Positions 1 to 6,141 of a stretch of 21,214 nucleotides of DNA are shown here, piece by piece. Origin of the DNA: Anaerolineae bacterium (GTDB taxonomy: Bacteria; Chloroflexota; Anaerolineae; JAAYZQ01); the NCBI GenBank assembly GCA_016929795.1, contig JAFGIA010000041.1, positions 1 through 21,214 on the forward strand, given 5' to 3'. Under the pieces are notes generated by a model. It did not search any database. It saw only the letters and a program-made list of their open reading frames with translations, and was not told the origin of the DNA. A program made the translations under genes and the position numbers. Each line of letters opens with the position of its first letter. Position 1 is the first letter of the stretch.

Positions 1-2
1 AC

Positions 3-695
3 TTCCTGGTGATCACCACGTTTGGCTACCTGGGCGAGGCGGTCGTCACTGAAAAGGAGAACCGCACGATGGAGGTCGTCGTGACCTCTGTGTCTGTCGA
101 GCGCCTGATGGCGGGCAAGATCCTCGGCGGCCTCGGCATCGCGCTCCTCCAGTTGGTCGTGTGGATCGTCTGCCTGGTGTTGATCGTGGTCGTGGGTGGG
201 ACGGTGCTCGGCGTCGAGTGGCTGCAGAACATCGACCCCAATTGGCGCGACATCGGGGTGGTCGTGGTCGTCGCCCTACCGGCGTACCTCTTCCTGGCAG
301 CGTTGACAACAGCCCTGGGGGCGACCCTCGTCGAAGACCAGGAGATACAGCAGTTGGGCGGCCTGGCCTTCTTTCTGCTCTTTCTGCCCCTCTACCTGCT
401 GGTGCCCCTTTCGCAGGAGCCGAACGGCACGCTGGCGCTCGTTTTCAGCTTTTTCCCCCTCACCTCGGTGACGACGATCGCCCTGCGTTGCCTGTTGATG
501 GAGGTGCCGGCCTGGCAGGTTGCCGTGGCCGCGGGCATTGCACTCGCCAGCGGCGTCGCGATGACCTGGCTGGCGGGCAAGGCGTTTCGCGCGAGCATGC
601 TGCGCTACGGCCAGAGGGTGCGACTGCGGGAGCTGCTCGGGCGGCGTGGGACGCGCGTGCCCGACGGGGAAGGAAGGATCGTACAGGTATCATGA
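3..695 (+). CDS. ABC-2 type exporter permease, C-terminal part (5' end outside window)
   Basis: The frame is open to the left edge, so the N-terminus lies upstream. The visible part has the cytoplasmic-loop signature of the ABC-2 permease family (EKENRTMEVVVTS followed by LMAGKILGG), then about five hydrophobic helices and a basic C-terminal tail. Family members form the membrane channel of export ABC transporters of the NatB or multidrug type, working with a separate ATPase that would be expected just upstream of the window. The stop overlaps the next permease's start by four bases (ATGA at 692-695), so the two are translationally coupled and probably form a heterodimeric channel. The substrate cannot be deduced. 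Confidence 0.88.
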   Translation, partial: FLVITTFGYLGEAVVTEKENRTMEVVVTSVSVERLMAGKILGGLGIALLQLVVWIVCLVLIVVVGGTVLGVEWLQNIDPNWRDIGVVVVVALPAYLFLAALTTALGATLVEDQEIQQLGGLAFFLLFLPLYLLVPLSQEPNGTLALVFSFFPLTSVTTIALRCLLMEVPAWQVAVAAGIALASGVAMTWLAGKAFRASMLRYGQRVRLRELLGRRGTRVPDGEGRIVQVS

Positions 696-1936
696 AAAAG
701 ACATTGGCGGTTGTGAGTTACGAAATTCGGAGCACCCTGGCCCGCAAGGCCTTTCTGATCGTCGGTCTCGGCTTGCCGCTGCTCGCCGGCGTGATCGTGC
801 TGGCGGTGATCTGGATCAACCGGGACACGGCATCCACACCGGCGGTGGCGACGGAGACGGGAACGGACGTGCAACAGGTGGTAGGCTATGTCGATCCGGG
901 TGGATTGATCCAGGTCATCCCGGGCGACATCCCGGATGCCCGGTTGCTGCCTTACCCCGATGTTGCGGAAGCGCAGGCCGCGCTGGAGGCGGGCAACATC
1001 GACGGCTACTACCTGATTCCGGCCGACTACCTGGAGAGCGGGGACCTGACCTACGTCCAGATCGAGTACCAGCCGCTCTCGTTCTCGACGCCGGACCACC
1101 GCCCCATCGAATGGACGCTGCTGGTGAACCTGTTTGGCGGCGACATCGCGACGGTCGATGCCGCGGCGAACCCGATCGAGGTGGCGTGGCAACAGGCCAC
1201 ACCACCGGGGGCGACGGAGCCGGTGAGTGCCGACGAGAGCTGGATCGCCGAGCTCCTGCCCAACCTGATGGCTTTCCTGCTCTACATGGTGATCATCCTG
1301 CCCGCGGGCACGCTGGTGGCGACGGTCACCGACGAGAAGAAGAACCGCATCATCGAGATCCTCCTGTCGTCGGTGTCACCGGTGCAGCTCATCGGCGGCA
1401 AGATCGTGGCCCTCGGCCTGCTTGGGCTGCTGCAGACGGCGCTGTGGGCAGGCGTGGTGTGGGCCGTCGTCTACCTGGGGGGCGAGAGCCTCAGTATCCC
1501 GCCCGGCTTTGAGATCCCGTCGGGGCTGCTCATCTGGTGTTTTGTGTTTGCCTTGCTCGGCTATGCCATGTACGGCTCGCAGATGGCGGGGCTGGGAGCG
1601 CTGGCCCCTGACATCAAGGACAGCCGCGGGGCGACGATGGTCGTCCTGTCGCCTCTGATCGCCGTCTATATGTTCCTGATCATCATTGTCGCGCGGCCCG
1701 ACAGCGCCATCTCGATCGCCTTGAGCCTCTTTCCCCTCACGTCACCCGTGGCCATGATCGCGCGCATGACGGCGACGAGCGTGCCCACGTGGCAAGCGGT
1801 TCTGGCCGCCGCGCTGCAACTGCTGACTGCGGTCCTGATCGTACGCACAGTGGCGCGCCTGTTCCGCGCCCAGATCCTGCTCTCGGGACAGCCGTTCAGC
1901 CTCAAAGCGTACGGCAGCGCTTTGTTGAATCGATAA
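692..1936 (+). CDS. ABC-2 type exporter permease (second subunit)
   Basis: A 414-residue membrane protein. The ATG overlaps the upstream stop (ATGA) and begins MKKTLAVVSYEIR. One N-terminal helix (about residues 20-43) is followed by a large extracytoplasmic segment (about 45-190), then a block of five or six helices. The family loop is visible again as TDEKKNRIIEILLSSVSP and LIGGKIVALGLLG, matching the equivalent region of the upstream protein, so the two are paralogous subunits. This layout is typical of the ABC2_membrane_3/NatB family. It probably exports a small molecule, lipid or ion; the direction is known from the family and the substrate is unknown. It is co-transcribed with the next gene, 10 bases downstream. 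Confidence 0.88.
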   Translation: MKKTLAVVSYEIRSTLARKAFLIVGLGLPLLAGVIVLAVIWINRDTASTPAVATETGTDVQQVVGYVDPGGLIQVIPGDIPDARLLPYPDVAEAQAALEAGNIDGYYLIPADYLESGDLTYVQIEYQPLSFSTPDHRPIEWTLLVNLFGGDIATVDAAANPIEVAWQQATPPGATEPVSADESWIAELLPNLMAFLLYMVIILPAGTLVATVTDEKKNRIIEILLSSVSPVQLIGGKIVALGLLGLLQTALWAGVVWAVVYLGGESLSIPPGFEIPSGLLIWCFVFALLGYAMYGSQMAGLGALAPDIKDSRGATMVVLSPLIAVYMFLIIIVARPDSAISIALSLFPLTSPVAMIARMTATSVPTWQAVLAAALQLLTAVLIVRTVARLFRAQILLSGQPFSLKAYGSALLNR

Positions 1937-1946
1937 GGAGGACACG

Positions 1947-2765
1947 TTGGGAACCAGATCGATCGGCAAGGTGGTTCTCTACTTTGATGCTGGCGACGAG
2001 GCGGTGGCAGACCTTGTCGAGAATGCCTGCGCGCGCAGCCTGGAGCTGATCCGCAGCCTGTGGGGCCTGAAGGCACCGGACGAGCTCCGCGTATACGTGA
2101 TGACCTCGTGGCGGCACTTCCTGTTCGACTCGGCCCCGTGGCTGTGGCGCCTCTACCTGCGGGCTACCATGCTGCTGCGTCGCGCCCGCTTCCAGAAAGT
2201 GTGGGACATGGCCGGCGGGTGGGCACTGCGCTATGGGCAGCGGCGCGTGATCGGCATCAAGCCACCACGGCTGCTGGAGCAAGTGGATGCCGATCTGCGC
2301 GAGCGCGTGTTTGTGCCGCGCGAGTTAGACGAAGCGGTGCAGCACAACACCTGCCACGAGCTGGTGCACGCCTGCAGCGACGCCCTGTGCCTGCCCACCT
2401 GGCTGCACGAGGGGTTGGCCATGGTCACCGTCGACCGTTACGCCCGACGGCCGACGGTGAACCCCGAGACGCTAGATGCCCTGCGCACAGGCTCCAGAGA
2501 GAGCAAGCCACGGCAGGGTGGGTATGGCCAGGCCGGCCTGGACAGCCTGCTCTACCTGGCCGTGCGCGGCTACTGGATCACGCGTTACCTGGCCGAAGCA
2601 CACCCGGCGCTGCTGGCGCGGCAGCTCGCCCGGCGCCAGTCACACGCGGAGCTGGAAGACGCGGTGGCAGCCGGGCTGGCGATGAGCCGCGAAGAATTCT
2701 GGCACCGGATCGACGGCATTGTGTTGTCGCACTTTGAAAAGAGCGCCGTCAGGCGGGGGGATTGA
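1947..2765 (+). CDS. HELVH gluzincin-like zinc metallopeptidase domain protein
   Basis: A 272-residue protein starting at TTG 1947, chosen because AAGGAGG at 1935-1941 sits at good spacing and no better ATG exists. The centre holds HELVH (H137-E138-L139-V140-H141) followed 13 residues later by LHEGLA, whose E155 is the expected third zinc ligand. This HExxH...E arrangement is that of gluzincin (peptidase MA-like) folds. No signal peptide or convincing membrane helix is seen, so it looks cytoplasmic. It lies in the ABC-2 permease operon and ends four bases before the CPBP protease start. It could process a peptide linked to the exporter, but that is inference. Similar domains are often annotated only as hypothetical or DUF proteins. 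Confidence 0.7.
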   Translation: MGTRSIGKVVLYFDAGDEAVADLVENACARSLELIRSLWGLKAPDELRVYVMTSWRHFLFDSAPWLWRLYLRATMLLRRARFQKVWDMAGGWALRYGQRRVIGIKPPRLLEQVDADLRERVFVPRELDEAVQHNTCHELVHACSDALCLPTWLHEGLAMVTVDRYARRPTVNPETLDALRTGSRESKPRQGGYGQAGLDSLLYLAVRGYWITRYLAEAHPALLARQLARRQSHAELEDAVAAGLAMSREEFWHRIDGIVLSHFEKSAVRRGD

Positions 2766-2769
2766 CACG

Positions 2770-3639
2770 ATGACAGAGTCTCGAGGAACACGCCCAAGGT
2801 GGGCAAATGTGTGGGGATTCTTTGCAGCGACGTATGCCGTTTCCTGGCTGATCTGGCTGCCGTCGATCGTGTGGCGCAGCGAGCAGCCGAACCTCCCCGT
2901 CATCGCGTTGGGCGCGTTTGTGCCCTCAACCATGGGCATCGTCTTTACCTATCTGGCGAAAGATCGGAGCGGGCGGCGCGACTTCTGGCGGCGAGTGGTG
3001 GACGTGCGGCGCATCGGCGGACGCTGGGGAGCCGTGATCGTGGGCATCTTTCCGCTCCTCTACATGGTGTCGGGCGTGGCCTTTGCGCTGCTGGGCGGAG
3101 AGCTGCCGCCGCTCAAGAAGATCCTGGGACAACTCGCGAACCCGGTTCTCGTCGCCGAGCTGGTCGTGGCCAACCTGGCGATCTCGGGATTCTCGGAGGA
3201 ACTGGGATGGCGCGGGTTTGCACTCGACCCCCTGCAGGCACGCTGGGGCGCCGCGAGAGGCAGCCTCGTGCTTGGGCTGCTGCACGCGCTGTGGCACACG
3301 CCCCTCTTTCTGATCCCCGGCATCACCCAGGGGGAAATGGGGCTGTTCTCGCTCGACTATTTCCTGTTCATGGCCATGGTGCCGCTGGGCGCGGTGGTGA
3401 TGACGTGGGTGTACAACAACACGCAGCGCAGTATCCTGTCAGCGGTCCTGCTCCACTTTTTCCAGAACTTTTCCCTCAACCTGGTATCGGGGCTGCATGG
3501 GGCGCTGCCCACAGGCTACTGGGCACTCTTTGCCGTCACGCTCGGACTCGCGGCGGCTGTCGTCGTCGCCGGCTGGGGAGGCAGCACCCTGACCGGCAAG
3601 CAGAGGATTTCTATCTCGCACAAGATCTCTACAACCTAG
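2770..3639 (+). CDS. CPBP family intramembrane glutamic protease
   Basis: A 289-residue multi-helix membrane protein. The chosen ATG lies four bases after the previous stop, with a G-rich Shine-Dalgarno at 2755-2760; the frame extends 17 codons further upstream inside the previous gene. The three CPBP (Abi/Rce1-type) motifs are present: EELGWR (E143, E144, R148), LHALWH (H172, H176) and HFFQN (H229, N233). These residues form the active site of Rce1-like intramembrane proteases. About eight hydrophobic helices are visible. In bacteria such proteins are linked to prenylated or leader-peptide processing, bacteriocin self-immunity and signalling. Its place after an exporter pair and a soluble zinc peptidase fits a peptide-export or immunity role, which is only inference. 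Confidence 0.88.
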   Translation: MTESRGTRPRWANVWGFFAATYAVSWLIWLPSIVWRSEQPNLPVIALGAFVPSTMGIVFTYLAKDRSGRRDFWRRVVDVRRIGGRWGAVIVGIFPLLYMVSGVAFALLGGELPPLKKILGQLANPVLVAELVVANLAISGFSEELGWRGFALDPLQARWGAARGSLVLGLLHALWHTPLFLIPGITQGEMGLFSLDYFLFMAMVPLGAVVMTWVYNNTQRSILSAVLLHFFQNFSLNLVSGLHGALPTGYWALFAVTLGLAAAVVVAGWGGSTLTGKQRISISHKISTT

Positions 3640-3775
3640 GCACGCATGGCGTCACGCTCACGCTCATGGCGGTGGTGCTGCAGAGGATGTTCGGCACGCA
3701 CTGATCGAAGCACCAGAGGGCGCGGCCAGTCAGCGCGGCCCAGCCCTCACTGCGCTACTGAAGAGCCCGCGGCCG

Positions 3776-4237
3776 CTATGCCCATCCAGCGAGCGTGGCG
3801 ACTATGATCCCAAGGGAGTAGACGGCGTACAGCCCCAGAAACGAGCGCGGCAGCCAGATCTCCAGGTCGGAAAAGCAGTAGCGCGGCCGGCCTTTTTCAG
3901 GCTGGTAGAACCGCTCCCACTCCCGGGTAAAGGTCCGGCTGCTGCTCTCTATGGTGGTTTCCATCTCGCGTAGTTGCTCATAGTGCCAGCCGATGATCTG
4001 CTTATAGTCCGTGATGATCCTGTGCCACACCAGGGAGGCCAGCATACCCGCCGCAAAGAGCGGCAGGCTGGTCAGAACGAATCCCCAGCCACGAAAACCG
4101 GCATCCTTGACCAGAAACGCGAAAACAGTAAAGATGCCCGTGTTGACTGACAGGTAGATCGTAGAGATCGCGCGACGGCGTTCTGACAGAGATTCGATCC
4201 ACCCGCCAAAGAACTTGTATTCCTCAGACCTGTCCAT
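3776..4237 (-). CDS. Small two-part membrane protein, resembles RipA-family octameric membrane proteins
   Basis: 153 residues. The start MDRSEEYKFFGGW at 4237 is chosen because GAGGAGG lies just upstream on this strand; a longer reading from 4273 has no comparable site. The layout is an amphipathic N-terminus with YKFF and SERRRAISTIYLSVNTGIF, two adjacent helices (about 30-75), a cytoplasmic coiled stretch rich in R and E (about 80-120), and a last hydrophobic segment. The opening, with SxRR followed by a helix containing LSVNT, is like proteins annotated as RipA-family octameric membrane proteins, whose biochemical role is poorly known. It is convergent with the CPBP gene and divergent from the promoter at 4396. 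The family assignment is from memory of motif style only. Confidence 0.65.
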   Translation of the reverse strand: MDRSEEYKFFGGWIESLSERRRAISTIYLSVNTGIFTVFAFLVKDAGFRGWGFVLTSLPLFAAGMLASLVWHRIITDYKQIIGWHYEQLREMETTIESSSRTFTREWERFYQPEKGRPRYCFSDLEIWLPRSFLGLYAVYSLGIIVATLAGWA

Positions 4238-4395
4238 CCGTTCCCTCCTCCTCAAGATAATTCCCTTCCGCACGGTGTGTTCTCTTCCATGCTGCCACGG
4301 ATTATAACATCAAGCCCGGCTGAGGCCAACTCCCCTTTCTGGATACACAACCGCACCAGGTCCCCTCGGGCGCGCTGAACTGCAACTCCCGGCAT

Positions 4396-4424
4396 TTGAC
4401 CCCGTATAGAAATAGGTGTAGGAT
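4396..4424 (+). promoter_or_regulatory. Sigma70-type promoter for the small-membrane-protein operon
   Basis: TTGACC at 4396-4401 and TAGGAT at 4419-4424 are separated by exactly 17 bases, matching housekeeping promoter geometry. It lies about 80 bases upstream of the first TGA-containing gene and away from the divergent gene at 4237. The leader that follows contains two short hairpins, GCTAT/ATAGC (4440-4452) and GCCTGG/CCAGGC (4456-4472). Confidence 0.6.
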
Positions 4425-4506
4425 TGGATGGCGCGTCGCGCTATCACATAGCACAGCCTGGTCTGCCCAGGCACATCTCAGAGAGAGGAGAAAGGGGGGT
4501 AACAAT

Positions 4507-4692
4507 ATGTGGTGGTGGATCGGAGCATTCGTAGCGTGGCTCATCGGGGCGGCCTGAATCTTTTCCATCATGGCGGGCGTGGCCCGCGGCAAGATGAAAG
4601 GTCTGAGTCTCAGCATTCTCCCGGCCTATGCCTTTCACGGCGCATTCGCCGTGTTGGCCCTCTGGTTGGCGATGAAGGCGTTGGGCGCATGA
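4507..4692 (+). CDS. Putative small membrane selenoprotein A (in-frame TGA at codon 17)
   Basis: The reading from ATG 4507 gives 61 residues if TGA 4555-4557 is read as selenocysteine. A strong purine-rich ribosome site (AGGAGAAAGGGGGG) precedes the ATG. The first helix (about 3-25) begins MWWWIGAF and carries the TGA residue U17, followed by IFSIMAGV. A basic loop (RGKMKG) leads to a second helix (about 36-57) containing YAFHG (H44). The gene ends at TGA 4690-4692. Codons after the internal TGA keep the same G/C-ending, hydrophobic bias as those before it, which argues against a chance frame. The next gene encodes a paralog with its own in-frame TGA. I do not recognise the family. Alternatives are a 16-residue peptide, a TGG-to-TGA error, or readthrough as Trp. 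Confidence 0.72.
4566..4596 (+). promoter_or_regulatory. Candidate bacterial SECIS hairpin for gene A
   Basis: It lies just after the TGA at 4555-4557, within the coding sequence. Lower stem: 4566-4569 pairs with 4593-4596. There is an A-A mismatch (4570/4592), then U4571-A4591 and G4572-C4590, a two-base bulge (4588-4589), and a perfect 6-bp GCGGGC/GCCCGC stem (4573-4578 with 4582-4587) closed by loop GUG. The loop G is 21 nt after the TGA, within the spacing usual for bacterial SECIS elements. The apical loop is small unless the top pair opens. Confidence 0.55.
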
Positions 4693-4726
4693 GGCAGCGG
4701 CCAGCGACGACGAAAGGAGAAAAGAC

Positions 4727-4945
4727 ATGAAGACAATGGTGTACGTGGTCATCGGCGGCCTGCTGCTGGTGGCGGGCATGGGTTGAGCAGCCTACATCAT
4801 GGGGGCGGTCGTCTCCCAAGATTTCACCAGCCTGAGCGATCTGTGGGGCGCTCTGGCATTTCACGCCATCGCTACCGGCCTGGGCACCGGGCTGGTCGGG
4901 AAAGGCATGGCAGCGCGGCGAGAACCCGTGGCGCCGGCGGGGTAA
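4727..4945 (+). CDS. Putative small membrane selenoprotein B (in-frame TGA at codon 20), paralog of A
   Basis: The reading from ATG 4727 (ribosome site AAAGGAGA at 4713-4720) gives 72 residues ending at TAA 4943-4945, if TGA 4784-4786 is read as selenocysteine. The first helix (about 4-30) is MVYVVIGGLLLVAGMG then U20 then AAYIMGAVV. A short acidic loop (QDFTSLSD) leads to a second helix (about 38-58) with ALAFHA (H46) and a basic tail (KGMAARRE). Aligned on U it shares UxxxIM[AG][AG]V, LS in the loop and AFH in helix 2 with gene A, at nearly the same distances (U to H is 26 residues here, 27 in A). It lies 34 bases after A. Family unknown. Confidence 0.72.
4796..4822 (+). promoter_or_regulatory. 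Candidate bacterial SECIS hairpin for gene B
   Basis: It follows the TGA at 4784-4786. Lower stem AUC/GAU (4796-4798 with 4820-4822), an A-A mismatch (4799/4819), then a 6-bp upper stem (4800-4805 with 4813-4818, including one G-U pair) and a 7-base loop, CGGUCGU. The loop contains GGUC, the apical sequence of the Escherichia coli fdhF SECIS. The first loop G (4807) is 20 nt after the TGA. The same lower stem and A-A mismatch occur in the gene A hairpin, so the two elements look homologous. Confidence 0.6.
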
Positions 4946-4984
4946 ACAACCGGGCGCCGGAAAAGCGACGCGAGTTGAACAATT

Positions 4985-5011
4985 GGGTGCCTGCATTTTT
5001 TGCAGGCACCC
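4985..5011 (+). terminator. Perfect 11-bp hairpin with T5 loop between gene B and the YqaE gene
   Basis: GGGTGCCTGCA (4985-4995) and TGCAGGCACCC (5001-5011) are exact inverse complements around a TTTTT loop. No T-run follows, so on this strand it may be a weak terminator, an RNA-end stabiliser that sets the ratio of upstream to downstream genes, or a translational element, since the YqaE ribosome site starts about 10 bases later. Confidence 0.5.
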
Positions 5012-5030
5012 TCGACGCAAAGGAGCTCAA

Positions 5031-5192
5031 ATGGACGGATGTCGAATCATCGCCTCGGTCATCATTCCTCCGGTGGGGGTGTTTTTGAAGGTCGGTCTCG
5101 GCTGGCCTTTCTGGCTGAATATCTTGCTCACCCTGCTCGGATATATCCCCGGGCTGGTACACGCCATCTGGATCATTGCACGGGAAGACTAG
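5031..5192 (+). CDS. YqaE/Pmp3 family small membrane protein
   Basis: 53 residues from ATG 5031, preceded by AAAGGAG at good spacing. The whole protein matches the Pmp3/UPF0057 pattern: short N-terminus (MDGCRIIASV), first helix with IIPPVGVFLKVG, a GWPFWLN turn, and a second helix with LLTLLGYIPGLVHAIWII. Family members are two-helix membrane proteolipids induced by stress, and in yeast they affect membrane potential and cation sensitivity. The gene follows the two TGA-containing genes on the same strand and nearly touches the methyltransferase gene, so one operon is likely, though the hairpin at 4985 may tune expression. Its link to the putative selenoproteins is inferred from position and shared small-membrane-protein character. 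Confidence 0.92.
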   Translation: MDGCRIIASVIIPPVGVFLKVGLGWPFWLNILLTLLGYIPGLVHAIWIIARED

Positions 5193-5201
5193 GTGCCGTC
5201 A

Positions 5202-6050
5202 ATGGATGCACAGGCGTCAGACGAAACGGGAGCATCTTCCCCGCTGATGGCGACGGCGCATTGGACCGCCGCCGTACGCGCCATGGAAAGCGCCCGAGAC
5301 GACCGACTGATCGATGATCCGTGGGCAACGGCGCTGGCAGGAGAGGTAGGGCAGGCGTGGATCGCAGGCCGCACTGCCAGCAGCGTCGTGCCCATTGTGC
5401 TGCGCACCCGTTTTTTTGACGATTTTATGCAGCGCGTTGCGCGCGAGGAAGACATTCGCCAGATCGTGCTCGTAGCCGCGGGCCTCGACACGCGCGCCTT
5501 CCGCCTGGAATGGCCCGACGACACACACGTCTTTGAGGTGGATCAAGCGGAGGTTCTGCAACACAAAGCCCGGGTCCTCGAGCGAGCGGGCGCACAGCCT
5601 GGCTGCAAGCGCTCGATCGTCAAAGCAGATCTCGCCGGTCCGTGGACGGCGGACCTCGTCGCTGCCGGCTTGAATCCCCAGGCCCCTACCTTGTGGCTGA
5701 TCGAGGGCTTGCTCTTCTACGTCCCGAATGAGCACCTACGGGGCATTCTCGATGGCGTGACGCACCTGGCAGCCCCCGGAAGCTGGATCGGCTTTGACAT
5801 TGTCAACAGTGTGACGCTGACCCACCCGCTGGTGCACGACTGGATCGAGATGCAGGCCCAGTTGGGCGCGCCGTGGATCGGCACACTCGACGACCCGGTG
5901 GAGTACCTGGCCGGGCGTGGGTGGCGCGCGAGCCTGACCCAGGCCGGCCAGCCCGATGCAAGCTATGGCCGGTGGCCTTTCCCTGTTTTGCCCACCCTGA
6001 TGCCAGGTGTGCCGCATAACTGGTTCGTGACGGCGCGAAAAGAAGGCTGA
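5202..6050 (+). CDS. Class I SAM-dependent methyltransferase (leucine carboxyl methyltransferase / TIGR00027-like)
   Basis: 282 residues from ATG 5202, with AGGTG at 5191-5195 as a modest ribosome site; a GTG at 5193 in the same frame is the alternative. The SAM-binding motif I appears as VLVAAGLDTRAFRL (about 89-102), followed by FEVDQ with an acidic ribose-binding residue (D114) and the conserved WLIEGLLFYVP. The N-terminal part has the family's DRLIDDPWA and VVPIVLRTRFFDD blocks. Such enzymes are related to leucine carboxyl methyltransferases and to poorly characterised mycobacterial O-methyltransferases; the substrate is unknown. The gene starts within ten bases of the YqaE stop, so they are co-transcribed. 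Confidence 0.88.
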   Translation: MDAQASDETGASSPLMATAHWTAAVRAMESARDDRLIDDPWATALAGEVGQAWIAGRTASSVVPIVLRTRFFDDFMQRVAREEDIRQIVLVAAGLDTRAFRLEWPDDTHVFEVDQAEVLQHKARVLERAGAQPGCKRSIVKADLAGPWTADLVAAGLNPQAPTLWLIEGLLFYVPNEHLRGILDGVTHLAAPGSWIGFDIVNSVTLTHPLVHDWIEMQAQLGAPWIGTLDDPVEYLAGRGWRASLTQAGQPDASYGRWPFPVLPTLMPGVPHNWFVTARKEG

Positions 6051-6077
6051 CATATCGCCAGGCGGGCCAACCAGGGC

Positions 6078-6106
6078 TTGACAGTCGTCGTCCCCAGGGC
6101 TATAAT
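6078..6106 (+). promoter_or_regulatory. Perfect-consensus sigma70 promoter
   Basis: TTGACA at 6078-6083 and TATAAT at 6101-6106 are separated by 17 bases, an exact match to the housekeeping consensus. It drives the large secreted protein gene starting 36 bases after the -10 box. No operator-like repeat overlaps it, so strong constitutive expression is expected. Confidence 0.85.
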
Positions 6107-6141
6107 GTAGATAGCTGAGGGTCTCGAAAGGAGGGCCTGCT

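Noticed and set aside
2799..3704. Alternative plus-strand frame overlapping the CPBP gene
   Set aside because: It is A/R/G-rich without motifs, while the chosen frame carries all CPBP catalytic motifs.
3704..3775. Bidirectional terminator between the convergent CPBP and small membrane protein genes
   Set aside because: GCGCGGCC occurs twice but as a direct rather than inverted repeat, and no T-run follows; no convincing hairpin.
4555..4786. TGA read as tryptophan genome-wide (genetic code 4)
   Set aside because: TGA serves as an ordinary stop at 693, 2763, 6048, 11742, 13751 and 17704, where reading through would run into overlapping or closely following genes. Only local recoding fits.
4507..4945. 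The small TGA-containing genes are simply pseudogenes
   Set aside because: Each has a single TGA at the homologous position, intact ribosome sites, intact second helix and SECIS-like hairpins. Random decay would not place them so consistently.
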